Assembly: GCA_946886065.1 (NCBI GenBank)
Contig: CAMPHU010000138.1
Coordinates: 1 to 12,670, forward strand
DNA from: an uncultured Massilia sp.
Lineage (GTDB): Bacteria; Pseudomonadota; Gammaproteobacteria; Burkholderiales; Burkholderiaceae
Direction of reading: 5' to 3'
DNA: 12,670 nt
Shown here: positions 1 to 6,086 of the stretch, piece by piece
How the letters are laid out: every line of letters begins with the position of its first letter
Numbering within the stretch: the stretch's first letter is position 1
Program-made: the position numbers and the translations under genes
Notes under the pieces: model-generated
What the model was told of the DNA's origin: nothing
Database searches by the model: none
What the model saw: the letters and a program-made list of their open reading frames with translations, nothing else

Positions 1-379
1 CGGCGCGCAGGTAGTTCACTTTCTGCACGAATTCGGTCATGCCGAAGTCGGCGTTGTTGAATACCTCGAAGCCGACCGCGCCGTGCAGCGGCACTTCCTT
101 GTCCATCAGCGCCAGGCGGGTCTTGTAGACCAGGTTGCGCGGCACCAGGATGGTGTTGCCGCCGTCAGTCAGCTGGTAAGGCGTCTTCATCTTGTCCAGT
201 TCGGCCGTCATCGCGGCCGCGTCGCGCGGGGCAAGGTCGGCGAACAGCACCTGGTAATCCGGACGATAGGCCCACCACGCCAGGGCGCCGACCAGCACCA
301 CGATCAGCAGCACGCCGGCGGCGATCCCGGTGCGGGCGCGGCCGTCGAGGCGGGCCCATTTCGATTGCATCGATTCCAA
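1..379 (-). CDS. fliF: Flagellar MS-ring protein FliF, N-terminal part (cut by window edge)
   Basis: FliF forms the MS ring in the inner membrane, the base on which rod, export gate and C-ring assemble. The 126 codons present show a short cytoplasmic N-terminus, one membrane segment at about residues 19-37 (ending LVGALAWWAY), then the periplasmic ring-building start with YQVLFADLAPRDAAAM, the VPRNLVYKTRLALM helix and GAVGFEVFNNADFGMTEF followed by VNYLRA, all typical of FliF. The rest lies beyond position 1. I chose a TTG start at 379 because AGGAG sits 6 nt upstream; the in-frame ATG at 370 would be about 15 nt from that site. The gene follows fliE by 9 nt and its ribosome site overlaps the fliE stop, which suggests translational coupling. 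Confidence 0.93.
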   Translation of the reverse strand, partial: MESMQSKWARLDGRARTGIAAGVLLIVVLVGALAWWAYRPDYQVLFADLAPRDAAAMTAELDKMKTPYQLTDGGNTILVPRNLVYKTRLALMDKEVPLHGAVGFEVFNNADFGMTEFVQKVNYLRA

Positions 380-385
380 TGTCTA

Positions 386-390
386 CTCCT
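386..390 (-). promoter_or_regulatory. Ribosome binding site deciding the fliF start
   Basis: AGGAG on the minus strand overlaps the fliE stop codon and lies 6 nt before TTG at 379. This spacing favours the TTG over the ATG nine bases further in. Confidence 0.6.
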
Positions 391-685
391 AGACCTGCAT
401 CCGCATGACTTCCTGGTATGCGTCCAGCAAGCGATTACGTACCTGGGCCAGCAACTGGAAGGACAGCTTGGTCTCTTCCATGTGGATCATGACTTCGTGG
501 AGGCTGGCGACCTCGCCCGCGGCGAGCTTCCTGACTTCGTTGTCGGCCTCGATCAAGCTGGTGTTCACCGCGCCCAGCTCCTGGGCGAACCAGGCCCCGA
601 AGCCGGCCGGCTGGGCCACGCCCGCGGCCGGCCCGATCGCGGCGGGCAGCTCGGCGCCGATGGCGGCGATGGCTTCGATGCTCAT
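389..685 (-). CDS. fliE: Flagellar hook-basal body complex protein FliE
   Basis: FliE is the small adaptor that joins the MS ring/export gate to the proximal rod and is one of the first proteins secreted by the flagellar export apparatus. The 98-residue product has the usual length, an Ala/Gly/Pro-rich flexible N-terminus, and the conserved helical C-terminal half: LAAGEVASLHEVMIHMEETK, then LSFQLLAQVRNRLLDAYQEV and a terminal MRMQV. No signal peptide is seen, as expected for a type III export substrate. Its ATG overlaps the flgC stop by 4 nt (ATGA) and fliF follows after 9 nt, so flgB-flgC-fliE-fliF is almost certainly one transcript. This flgBC-fliE linkage resembles alphaproteobacterial and Bacillus gene orders rather than enteric ones. 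Confidence 0.95.
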   Translation of the reverse strand: MSIEAIAAIGAELPAAIGPAAGVAQPAGFGAWFAQELGAVNTSLIEADNEVRKLAAGEVASLHEVMIHMEETKLSFQLLAQVRNRLLDAYQEVMRMQV

Positions 686-1119
686 CCCTGGCCTCCGATC
701 TCGAGCGCACGGGCCGCCATCGCCTTGGCGGCGCTCATGGCCGCGACGTTGGCTTCGTAGGCGCGCAGCGCGCTGTTCAGGGTCAGCATTTCGGCCGTGT
801 GGTTCACGCCCGGATAGGCAACGAAGCCCTTGCTGTCGGCATAGGCGTGGCCCGGCTCGTAAACCATGCGCGGCGCCACCGGCTGGGCTTCGACGCCGGC
901 GATCTCGACCCCGCCTCCGCGCAGCGCGGCCAGCCGGCCGAACTGCTGGGTGAAGCTGAGCGCCGCCGGGCGCGCCAGCACGCGCAGCGGCTGGTAGACC
1001 TGGCCGCCGCTGGCGGCGGCGGTGTTCATGTTGGCGATGTTGGCGGCGGTGAGGTCGAGCCGCATCTTTTCCAGCGCCATGCCGGTGGCGCTGACGTGGA
1101 AGGCTGCGTGGTAGTCCAT
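682..1119 (-). CDS. flgC: Flagellar proximal rod protein FlgC
   Basis: FlgC is a proximal rod subunit exported by the flagellar type III system. The 145-residue protein carries the N-terminal rod motif AANIANMNT at about residues 25-33. A middle segment gives the FlgC-like MVYEPGHAYADSKGFVAYPG with VNHTAEML. The C-terminal helix SALRAYEANVAAMSAAKAMA pairs with the N-terminal helix in the rod. Length matches the family (about 130-150). The start overlaps the flgB stop by one base (TGATG) and the end overlaps fliE by 4 nt, showing tight translational coupling. Nothing appears damaged. Confidence 0.95.
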   Translation of the reverse strand: MDYHAAFHVSATGMALEKMRLDLTAANIANMNTAAASGGQVYQPLRVLARPAALSFTQQFGRLAALRGGGVEIAGVEAQPVAPRMVYEPGHAYADSKGFVAYPGVNHTAEMLTLNSALRAYEANVAAMSAAKAMAARALEIGGQG

Positions 1120-1499
1120 CAGCGCTTCCCTTCGTTGATCGCGATGCTCATCAGCGACAGGTGCTTGTTCAGCGCCTTGAGCAGGGCCTGGTGGTGCAGC
1201 GTGTTTTCCGACAGCTGGGCCATTTCCTGGTCGAGCTCGACGGTGCTGCCGGCCGCCAGCGGCGCGGCGTACTCGAAGCTCGGGCGCAGGTCGGCCAGGC
1301 TGGCCAGCGAGGGCGCGGCGATCTTGCCGGCGCCGTCCGCGAGCGCGGCCAGGCGCTGCTCGAAACTGACGCCGATGCGCTGGTAGCCGGGCGTGTTGGC
1401 GTTGGCGATATTGTGGGCGATGGCTTGCTGGCGCATTCCGGCCGCGTCCAGTGCCAGGCTGAGCAAGGCGCTTGTGTTGCTGTCGATGATAGAAACCAC
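1119..1499 (-). CDS. flgB: Flagellar proximal rod protein FlgB
   Basis: FlgB is the proximal rod subunit closest to FliE. From the preferred GTG start at 1499 the product is 126 residues, close to the usual FlgB length. It contains the rod signature AHNIANANTPGYQR (about 28-41) and a C-terminal helix with HHQALLKALNKHLSLMSIAI. The open frame continues to an ATG at 1523, but that would place the good ribosome site AGGAG (1507-1511) inside the coding region and add eight residues (MFFSRSTA) with no counterpart in the family. The gene lies 67 nt after flgI, the longest gap within the cluster, so a second promoter here is possible, although I see no clear one. Confidence 0.93.
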   Translation of the reverse strand: MVSIIDSNTSALLSLALDAAGMRQQAIAHNIANANTPGYQRIGVSFEQRLAALADGAGKIAAPSLASLADLRPSFEYAAPLAAGSTVELDQEMAQLSENTLHHQALLKALNKHLSLMSIAINEGKR

Positions 1500-1506
1500 T
1501 GCTGTA

Positions 1507-1511
1507 CTCCT
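1507..1511 (-). promoter_or_regulatory. Ribosome binding site deciding the flgB start
   Basis: AGGAG on the minus strand lies 7 nt upstream of the GTG at 1499, supporting GTG over the upstream ATG at 1523. Confidence 0.6.
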
Positions 1512-1566
1512 GCTGAAAAACAAGGATGCGCGGCGCCGGCGTGCCGGCTCCGCCCGGGCGCTACGC

Positions 1567-2715
1567 TTACTGCACGATCAGGTCCGCATGCAAGGCGCCG
1601 GCCGCCTTCACCGCGCGCAGGATCGAAATGATGTCGCGGGTACTGGTCTTCAGGCGCGCCAGCGACTGGACCAGGTCGGCGACGGTGGTGCTGTCGGCCG
1701 CCACGAAGCCGGCCTCGTTGCGTTCGTCCACGCTGACGCGGCTGTTCGAGATCGGCACCGAGGCCACGCCGGGCCCGGTCTGGCGCACCAGCAGCGGCTG
1801 CGAAACCGAGTTGTCGGTGATGATCGAGACCCGCAGGTCGCCGTGCGAAATGGCCACGCGCGCGATGCGCACATCGCCGCCGGACACCACGGTGCCGGTG
1901 CGTTCGTTGATCACGACGCGCGCGCGCCGGTCCGGTTCCACCATGACGTTCTCGATATCGGTCATGAAGTCCGCCAGGCGGCTGCGGCGCCCGTCCGGCA
2001 CGGCGATCTCGACGCCGCCCGCGTCCTGGGCCACGGCCAGGCTTGCGCCCATGCGCGCGTTGATGGCGGCGGCGACGCGGCTGGCGGTGGTGTAGTCCGG
2101 CTCGGCCAGCACGAAAGTCACCGTCTCGCCGCCGTTGCCCGATGCGCTGCGCATCTCGCTGCGCACGCCCACCTCGATGGTCGCGCCGGCCGGGATCGAG
2201 GCCACCGTCGGGTGGTTCTTCTGCACCACGTTGCCGTTCATGTCGTACTTGTAGCCGCCCACCGACAAGGGGCCCTGGGCGAGGCCGTAGATCTTGCCGT
2301 CCGGGCCCTTCAGCGGCGCCAGCATCAGCGCGCCGCCCACCAGGCTGCGCGCGTCGCCGATCGAGGTGACCGTGACGTCGACCGTGTCGCCGGCGCGGGC
2401 GAAGGGCGAAAGCACGGCGGTGACCATCACCGCGGCCACGTTACGGCTTTGCACATCCTCTGCCGCGATGGTCAGGTCGAAGCGCGCCAGCATGTTGGCG
2501 ATCGACTGGCGCGTAGCCTTGTTGCGCGCCGAGTCGCCGGTGCCGGCCAGGCCGGTGACCAGGCCATAGCCGGTCAGGGCGTTGTCGCGCCAGCCGGACA
2601 TCTTGCCGAGGTCCTTGATGCGCATGCTGTCCGCTTGCGGGGCGGTGGCGGCCGCGGCCGGCGCGCACAGGCAGGCGGCCAGCAGCAGGGTCCAGATCAG
2701 GCGGAAACGTCGCAT
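1567..2715 (-). CDS. flgI: Flagellar P-ring protein FlgI
   Basis: FlgI forms the periplasmic P ring, the bushing around the rod in the peptidoglycan layer. The 382-residue protein starts with a Sec signal peptide (RRFR, hydrophobic LIWTLLLAACLCAPAAAA, likely cleavage about residue 23). Typical FlgI segments follow: SMRIKDLGKMSGWRDNALTG, GYGLVTGLAGTGDS, the SIGDARSLVGGALMLAPLKG block, AQGPLSVGG, an ARVVINERTGTVVSGGDVRI block near residue 270, and a C-terminal RDIISILRAVKAAGALHADL. Length agrees with the family (about 365-380). GGAG precedes the ATG by about 9 nt, and flgH ends only 4 nt upstream. FlgI normally needs the chaperone FlgA, encoded two genes upstream. Confidence 0.97.
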   Translation of the reverse strand: MRRFRLIWTLLLAACLCAPAAAATAPQADSMRIKDLGKMSGWRDNALTGYGLVTGLAGTGDSARNKATRQSIANMLARFDLTIAAEDVQSRNVAAVMVTAVLSPFARAGDTVDVTVTSIGDARSLVGGALMLAPLKGPDGKIYGLAQGPLSVGGYKYDMNGNVVQKNHPTVASIPAGATIEVGVRSEMRSASGNGGETVTFVLAEPDYTTASRVAAAINARMGASLAVAQDAGGVEIAVPDGRRSRLADFMTDIENVMVEPDRRARVVINERTGTVVSGGDVRIARVAISHGDLRVSIITDNSVSQPLLVRQTGPGVASVPISNSRVSVDERNEAGFVAADSTTVADLVQSLARLKTSTRDIISILRAVKAAGALHADLIVQ

Positions 2716-2719
2716 CGGG

Positions 2720-3304
2720 TCACACTCCGAACCAGGTCAGGAAGCGCTGCCACCAGGCCGGCCGCTGCTTGTCGGACAGGTCGCCCTGGCCGGCGTAGCG
2801 GATGCGCGCGTCGGCCAGGCGGCTCGACAGGACGATGTTGGTCTCCGACACGTCCTGCGGACGCACCCTGCCCTCGACCGAGATGCGCTGGGTTTCGTTG
2901 TTGATCTCGAGCGTCTGTTCGCCGCGCACGTGCAGGTCGCCGTTGGCCGCGATCGCCACGATGCCGACCGTGATCTGGGCCAGCACGCGGCCCTGGCGCT
3001 GGGTGCTCCCGCGCCCGTCGCTGACGTTGCTGGAGCGGATGGCGCCGGCGAAGGAGGTGTGCGGAGTGCTGGTGCCCAGGCCCACGCTGGCGTCGCGCGC
3101 GGCGCTGGTGTCGGCCGTGCTGCTCGCGCTCGCGTTCTCGTAGACCATCACCGTCAGCAGGTCGCCCGGCCGGCGCGGACGCAGGTCGGAGGTCATGGAC
3201 TGGAAGGTATTCGGCTTGTACAGGCTTTCGGCGCCCGCGCCCTGGATCGCGGCCGCCAGCACCAGCGGGCAGCAGACCAGGCAGCGAATCAGATGACGAT
3301 GCAT
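2720..3304 (-). CDS. flgH: Flagellar L-ring protein FlgH, without a visible lipobox
   Basis: FlgH makes the outer-membrane L ring. The 194-residue product shows the core LRPRRPGDLLTVMVYENASA, the long central strand region with GRVLAQITVGIVAIAANGDL, then RGEQTLEINNETQRISVEG and VRPQDVSETNIVLSSRLADA, and ends in an aromatic tail (WWQRFLTWFGV), all as in FlgH. The N-terminus is odd. Most FlgH proteins are lipoproteins with an L-x-G-C lipobox, but here the signal (hydrophobic CLVCCPLVLAAAIQG, then AGA before ESL) looks like a signal peptidase I substrate with no Cys at the cleavage point. The region before the core is also shorter than in E. coli FlgH (232 residues). AAGGAAA provides a ribosome site. 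Confidence 0.95.
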   Translation of the reverse strand: MHRHLIRCLVCCPLVLAAAIQGAGAESLYKPNTFQSMTSDLRPRRPGDLLTVMVYENASASSTADTSAARDASVGLGTSTPHTSFAGAIRSSNVSDGRGSTQRQGRVLAQITVGIVAIAANGDLHVRGEQTLEINNETQRISVEGRVRPQDVSETNIVLSSRLADARIRYAGQGDLSDKQRPAWWQRFLTWFGV

Positions 3305-3318
3305 GTCGGTTTCCTTGT

Positions 3319-4302
3319 TTATTCGATGACCACGGTGCCGGCCGCCGTCAGGCGCCCGGTCAGGGTGTCGCTACTGTGGCGGGTGCGCACCGCCACCTGC
3401 TGGCCCGGCGCGGCCTCGGCCTGGACGACCGCCTCGACGTCGATGCCGATGCTCCCGCTGCGCGCCTGGAGCAGGACCGTATCGCCCGGGAATACCGTGC
3501 CGCGGGGCGGCACCTGCGCGCGCGCCAGCACCTGGCCCGCCTGCAGCGCGCGGCGCATGCGCCAGCCGGCCTGCCCCGCCGCGTCCACCGGCTGGGCATC
3601 CAGGCCGGCCACGTTGATCTCGCGCACCTCGAAGTCGTCCGGCCCCGCCAGGCCGCCGGCCGCCAGCGGGCGGCGCGCCAGGTAGGCCGGGCGCTGCCAG
3701 GTGAAGCCGACCGGCACCACCACCGAGCGCTGCACCCGCCCCCCGACCAGCAGGTCGAGCCAGACCGGGGTGCGCGCCGGCAGGCGGGCGGTATCGAGCG
3801 CGCGCGCCTTGATGTCGTAGGCGCCGGTGATGATGTCCACGTCGCCCGGCAAGGATTCAGGGGCCGCCTGCAGGCCGGGATGGCGCGGCCCGTAGGCGGC
3901 CAGCACGGCGCCGACCGCGGCCTCGCCCAGCAGGCTGCCGGCGACGGATTGCGAACGGCGCTGCAGGTTCACGCTCTCGGCTCCGTTCCAGGCCAGCGTT
4001 TCCGGCGGTCGCGGCAGGCGGCGCCGGATCAGCAGCGCGATCTGCACGCGGCTCAGGCGCTCGACGGCGTTCACGCGCGGCGCGGCGCCCAGGTCCAGCG
4101 CCGCCAGCGCGGGTGAGGCGCCGGCCGGCAGCACGGCCACGTCGCCGAGCAGGATGCGCGGATGGTCGAGCTGCACTTCCTGCCGCAGCGTGAGCGCGAG
4201 CGCCGGGGCGCCTGGCAGGCTGGCGGCGGCGCCGAAAGCGGGCGCGAAGGCGATGACGCATGCGAGCAGGCGCCGCACCCTGCGGGCGAAGAAGAAGGAC
4301 AT
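3319..4302 (-). CDS. flgA: Flagellar P-ring assembly chaperone FlgA (long form)
   Basis: FlgA is a periplasmic chaperone for P-ring assembly by FlgI. The 327-residue product starts with a signal peptide (FFFARRVRRLLACVIAFAPA, cleavage about 26-28). An N-terminal domain begins around LTLRQEVQLDHPRILLGDVA. An SAF-like segment is near residues 205-235 (YLARRPLAAGGLAGPDDFEV). The C-terminal FlgA domain contains RALQAGQVLARAQVPPRG, TVFPGDTVLLQARSGSIGI and a terminal LTAAGTVVIE. It is much longer than E. coli FlgA (219 residues); the additional length is in the N-terminal half. It sits between flgG and flgH, as in alphaproteobacterial clusters, instead of divergent from flgB. The ribosome site is weak. 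Confidence 0.92.
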   Translation of the reverse strand: MSFFFARRVRRLLACVIAFAPAFGAAASLPGAPALALTLRQEVQLDHPRILLGDVAVLPAGASPALAALDLGAAPRVNAVERLSRVQIALLIRRRLPRPPETLAWNGAESVNLQRRSQSVAGSLLGEAAVGAVLAAYGPRHPGLQAAPESLPGDVDIITGAYDIKARALDTARLPARTPVWLDLLVGGRVQRSVVVPVGFTWQRPAYLARRPLAAGGLAGPDDFEVREINVAGLDAQPVDAAGQAGWRMRRALQAGQVLARAQVPPRGTVFPGDTVLLQARSGSIGIDVEAVVQAEAAPGQQVAVRTRHSSDTLTGRLTAAGTVVIE

Positions 4303-4339
4303 GGTGGGAAAATTCGCTGGGGTCGCTTAATGCACCGGC

Positions 4340-5122
4340 TTATTTGCGCAGGTTGTTGCTCATCGCAAGCAGCTCGTCGGAAGCCTGGATCACCTTGACG
4401 CTCGATTCGTAGGCGCGCTGCGCCATCATCAGCTCGACCATTTCCTCGACCAGGTTGACGTTGGAGGCTTCCACGAAGCCCTGCGCCAGGGTGCCAAGGC
4501 CATCCTCGCCGGCACGCCCGGCGATGGCTTCGCCGGAACCTTCGGTCGGCTGGTACAGGTTGCTGCCCAGGGCGGTCAGGCCTGAGGTGTCGGCGAAGCG
4601 CACCAGTTCGATGCGTCCGGCCTCGACCATGCTGGACTCGTCGCGCGAGCGCACCATGACGCGCCCGTCCGCTTCGATCGCGATTTCCCTGGCGTCGGTG
4701 CCGACATGGATGGCGGGCTTGAGCGCGTGCCCGCCCGCGCTGGCCAGGAACCCCTCCTTGTCGATCACGAGGGCGCCGCCGCGGGTGTAGGCCGAGGTGC
4801 CGTCGCCGGCGACCACTTCGATGAAGCCTTCGCCCTGGATGGCCAGGTCCATCCGCTGGCCGGTCTGCTTGATTTCCCCGGCGACGAAGGATTTCAGGAT
4901 CGACGAGACGGCCACCCCGCTGCCCTGCCACGGGCGCTGGGCGCCGGGCGCACCGGCGACCGCGCTGGCGCCGCCGAGGTCGCGGTAGACCATGTCTTCG
5001 AAACTCACCCTGCCGCGCTTGTAGCCCGGCGTATTCACGTTGGCCATGTTATTGGCGATGGTATCGACGCTTTTTTGCTGCATGTGCATGCCGGTCGCGG
5101 CGATGTAGAGCGAATCGTTCAT
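4340..5122 (-). CDS. flgG: Flagellar distal rod protein FlgG
   Basis: FlgG builds the distal rod, the shaft running through the P and L rings. From ATG at 5122 the protein is 260 residues, the standard length, starting MNDSLYIAATGMHMQQ. The rod signature ANNMANVNTPGYKR is at about 23-36. A DLAIQGEGFIEVV segment and AYTRGGALVIDKEGFLASAG fit the flagellar rod/hook fold. The C-terminal block VNLVEEMVELMMAQRAYESS plus VKVIQASDELLAMSNNLRK is strongly FlgG-like. The frame is open for another 17 codons upstream, but these fall inside the end of flgF and do not match the family. A GGAG inside flgF (5135-5138) is 12 nt before the ATG, a rather long spacing; translational coupling to flgF is likely. 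Confidence 0.97.
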   Translation of the reverse strand: MNDSLYIAATGMHMQQKSVDTIANNMANVNTPGYKRGRVSFEDMVYRDLGGASAVAGAPGAQRPWQGSGVAVSSILKSFVAGEIKQTGQRMDLAIQGEGFIEVVAGDGTSAYTRGGALVIDKEGFLASAGGHALKPAIHVGTDAREIAIEADGRVMVRSRDESSMVEAGRIELVRFADTSGLTALGSNLYQPTEGSGEAIAGRAGEDGLGTLAQGFVEASNVNLVEEMVELMMAQRAYESSVKVIQASDELLAMSNNLRK

Positions 5123-5126
5123 GTGG

Positions 5127-5858
5127 CTAGAAGTCTCCAAGCTTGCGGATGGCGTTTTCCAAAGACTCGTCATGCCCCTGCACGATTCTTTGCAGCGCTT
5201 CGAAGTGACGGACCGTCTCGTTCAGGCGCACCATTTCTTGCGGCGAACTGACGTTCGAGTTTTCCAGGAATCCAGGGCGCAAGGGTTCGCTGCTGCGCGG
5301 CTCCGCCATCACGGCGGCGCCCTGCAGGTAGAGCCCGTTACCCTGGGGCTGTAAAAGATGGGCGTGTTCGAAACGCACACGCTTGATGCGGCCCGCGACC
5401 CGCTCGCCCTGGATCACGTCGCCATTCGCGGCGATCCGGAACGGCGCGCCTGTCAGGCTGATTTCGCCGCCCTCGCCCATCACGGGCATGCCGTGCGGGC
5501 CCACCAGGCGGCCTTGCAGGTCGACTTTCAGGGCGCCCTGGCGGCTATAGGCGGGACCGTTGGGGGTATGGACTTCGAAAAAGGCCGGACCTTCGATGGC
5601 GATGTCCTGGAGCGAGCCGGTCGAGCGCAGCGCGCCGGCGGCGGCATCGATCGACAGCCGGGCCGGGGCGCCGGGGATGGCGTTCAACCGTAGCGCGCGC
5701 CCGGCCTGGACCGCGCTCATCTGGACCTCGAACGCCGAGGTCGCGACGGTCTGCTTCTTGTAGCCCGGAGTCAGCACATTCGCGATGTTCTGACTGATGC
5801 TCTCGAGCCGTAACTGGTCGTTCTGCATTGCCACTGCGGCCACGCTGGTCAAGTCCAT
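5127..5858 (-). CDS. flgF: Flagellar proximal rod protein FlgF
   Basis: FlgF is a proximal rod subunit below FlgG. From ATG at 5858 the product is 243 residues. It has the rod motif SQNIANVLTPGYKK at about 22-35, a central AIEGPAFFEVHTPNGPAYSR segment followed by QGALKVDLQGRLVGPHGMP, and a C-terminal NSNVSSPQEMVRLNETVRHF region that matches FlgF better than FlgG. The frame is open for 16 more codons (to 5906), but that lysine/arginine-rich extension (KPYKNKRERK) has no family counterpart and lies in the AT-rich leader. It is the first gene of the minus-strand cluster, 4 nt before flgG. The ribosome site (GGAAA) is modest. Confidence 0.9.
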   Translation of the reverse strand: MDLTSVAAVAMQNDQLRLESISQNIANVLTPGYKKQTVATSAFEVQMSAVQAGRALRLNAIPGAPARLSIDAAAGALRSTGSLQDIAIEGPAFFEVHTPNGPAYSRQGALKVDLQGRLVGPHGMPVMGEGGEISLTGAPFRIAANGDVIQGERVAGRIKRVRFEHAHLLQPQGNGLYLQGAAVMAEPRSSEPLRPGFLENSNVSSPQEMVRLNETVRHFEALQRIVQGHDESLENAIRKLGDF

Positions 5859-5909
5859 TGCTGGTTTCCGTTCGCGTTTATTTTTGTACGGCTTGCTTAT
5901 TTGCAACGG

Positions 5910-5937
5910 ATCATATCAGTGTAAAAAAAATGTTGAA
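5910..5937 (-). promoter_or_regulatory. Candidate sigma-70-like promoter for the flgF-fliF operon
   Basis: Reading the minus strand, TTCAAC (5932-5937), a 16-bp spacer containing a run of eight T, and TATGAT (5910-5915) form a plausible -35/-10 pair about 50 nt upstream of flgF. I did not find a clear sigma-54 GG-N10-GC element in this stretch. The assignment is by eye. Confidence 0.4.
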
Positions 5938-5958
5938 AAGCGAAATCGATGATTTTTT

Positions 5959-6000
5959 CGGCCGCGCATGCAGATTATTCACGTCGGATAAAAGCGGCCG
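5959..6000. repeat. Inverted repeat in the flgF/TPR divergent intergenic region
   Basis: CGGCCGC (5959-5965) and GCGGCCG (5994-6000) are exact 7-bp inverted arms separated by 28 bp of AT-richer DNA. The core CGGCCG is self-complementary, so the arms are also near-direct repeats. It lies between the flagellar promoter candidate and the TPR gene. It could be a regulator site or chance; no terminator-type T-run follows on either strand. Confidence 0.35.
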
Positions 6001-6026
6001 GAAATTGTGTCTTGAGACCAACGATC

Positions 6027-6057
6027 TTGTATTTTGGTAAGACTTGTAGCGTAGAAT
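6027..6057 (+). promoter_or_regulatory. Weak candidate promoter for the TPR gene
   Basis: TAGAAT (6052-6057) is a fair -10 element 30 nt before the ATG, with TTGTAT (6027-6032) as a possible -35. The 19-bp spacer is longer than ideal. Only the -10 is moderately convincing. Confidence 0.25.
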
Positions 6058-6086
6058 CGCGTCAACTTTTCTCTTGTCAGGCGGCC

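Noticed and set aside
1524..1566. GCCGGC hairpin between flgI and flgB as a terminator
   Set aside because: The stem is short with a loop too small to be stable in that form, and the T-rich tract is about 14 nt away. The genes appear to belong to one operon.
1393..2904. Long plus-strand open frame of 503 codons opposite flgB, flgI and flgH
   Set aside because: It is a shadow of high-GC coding DNA. The translation is a His/Arg/Ala-rich low-complexity string, while the opposite strand encodes clear flagellar proteins.
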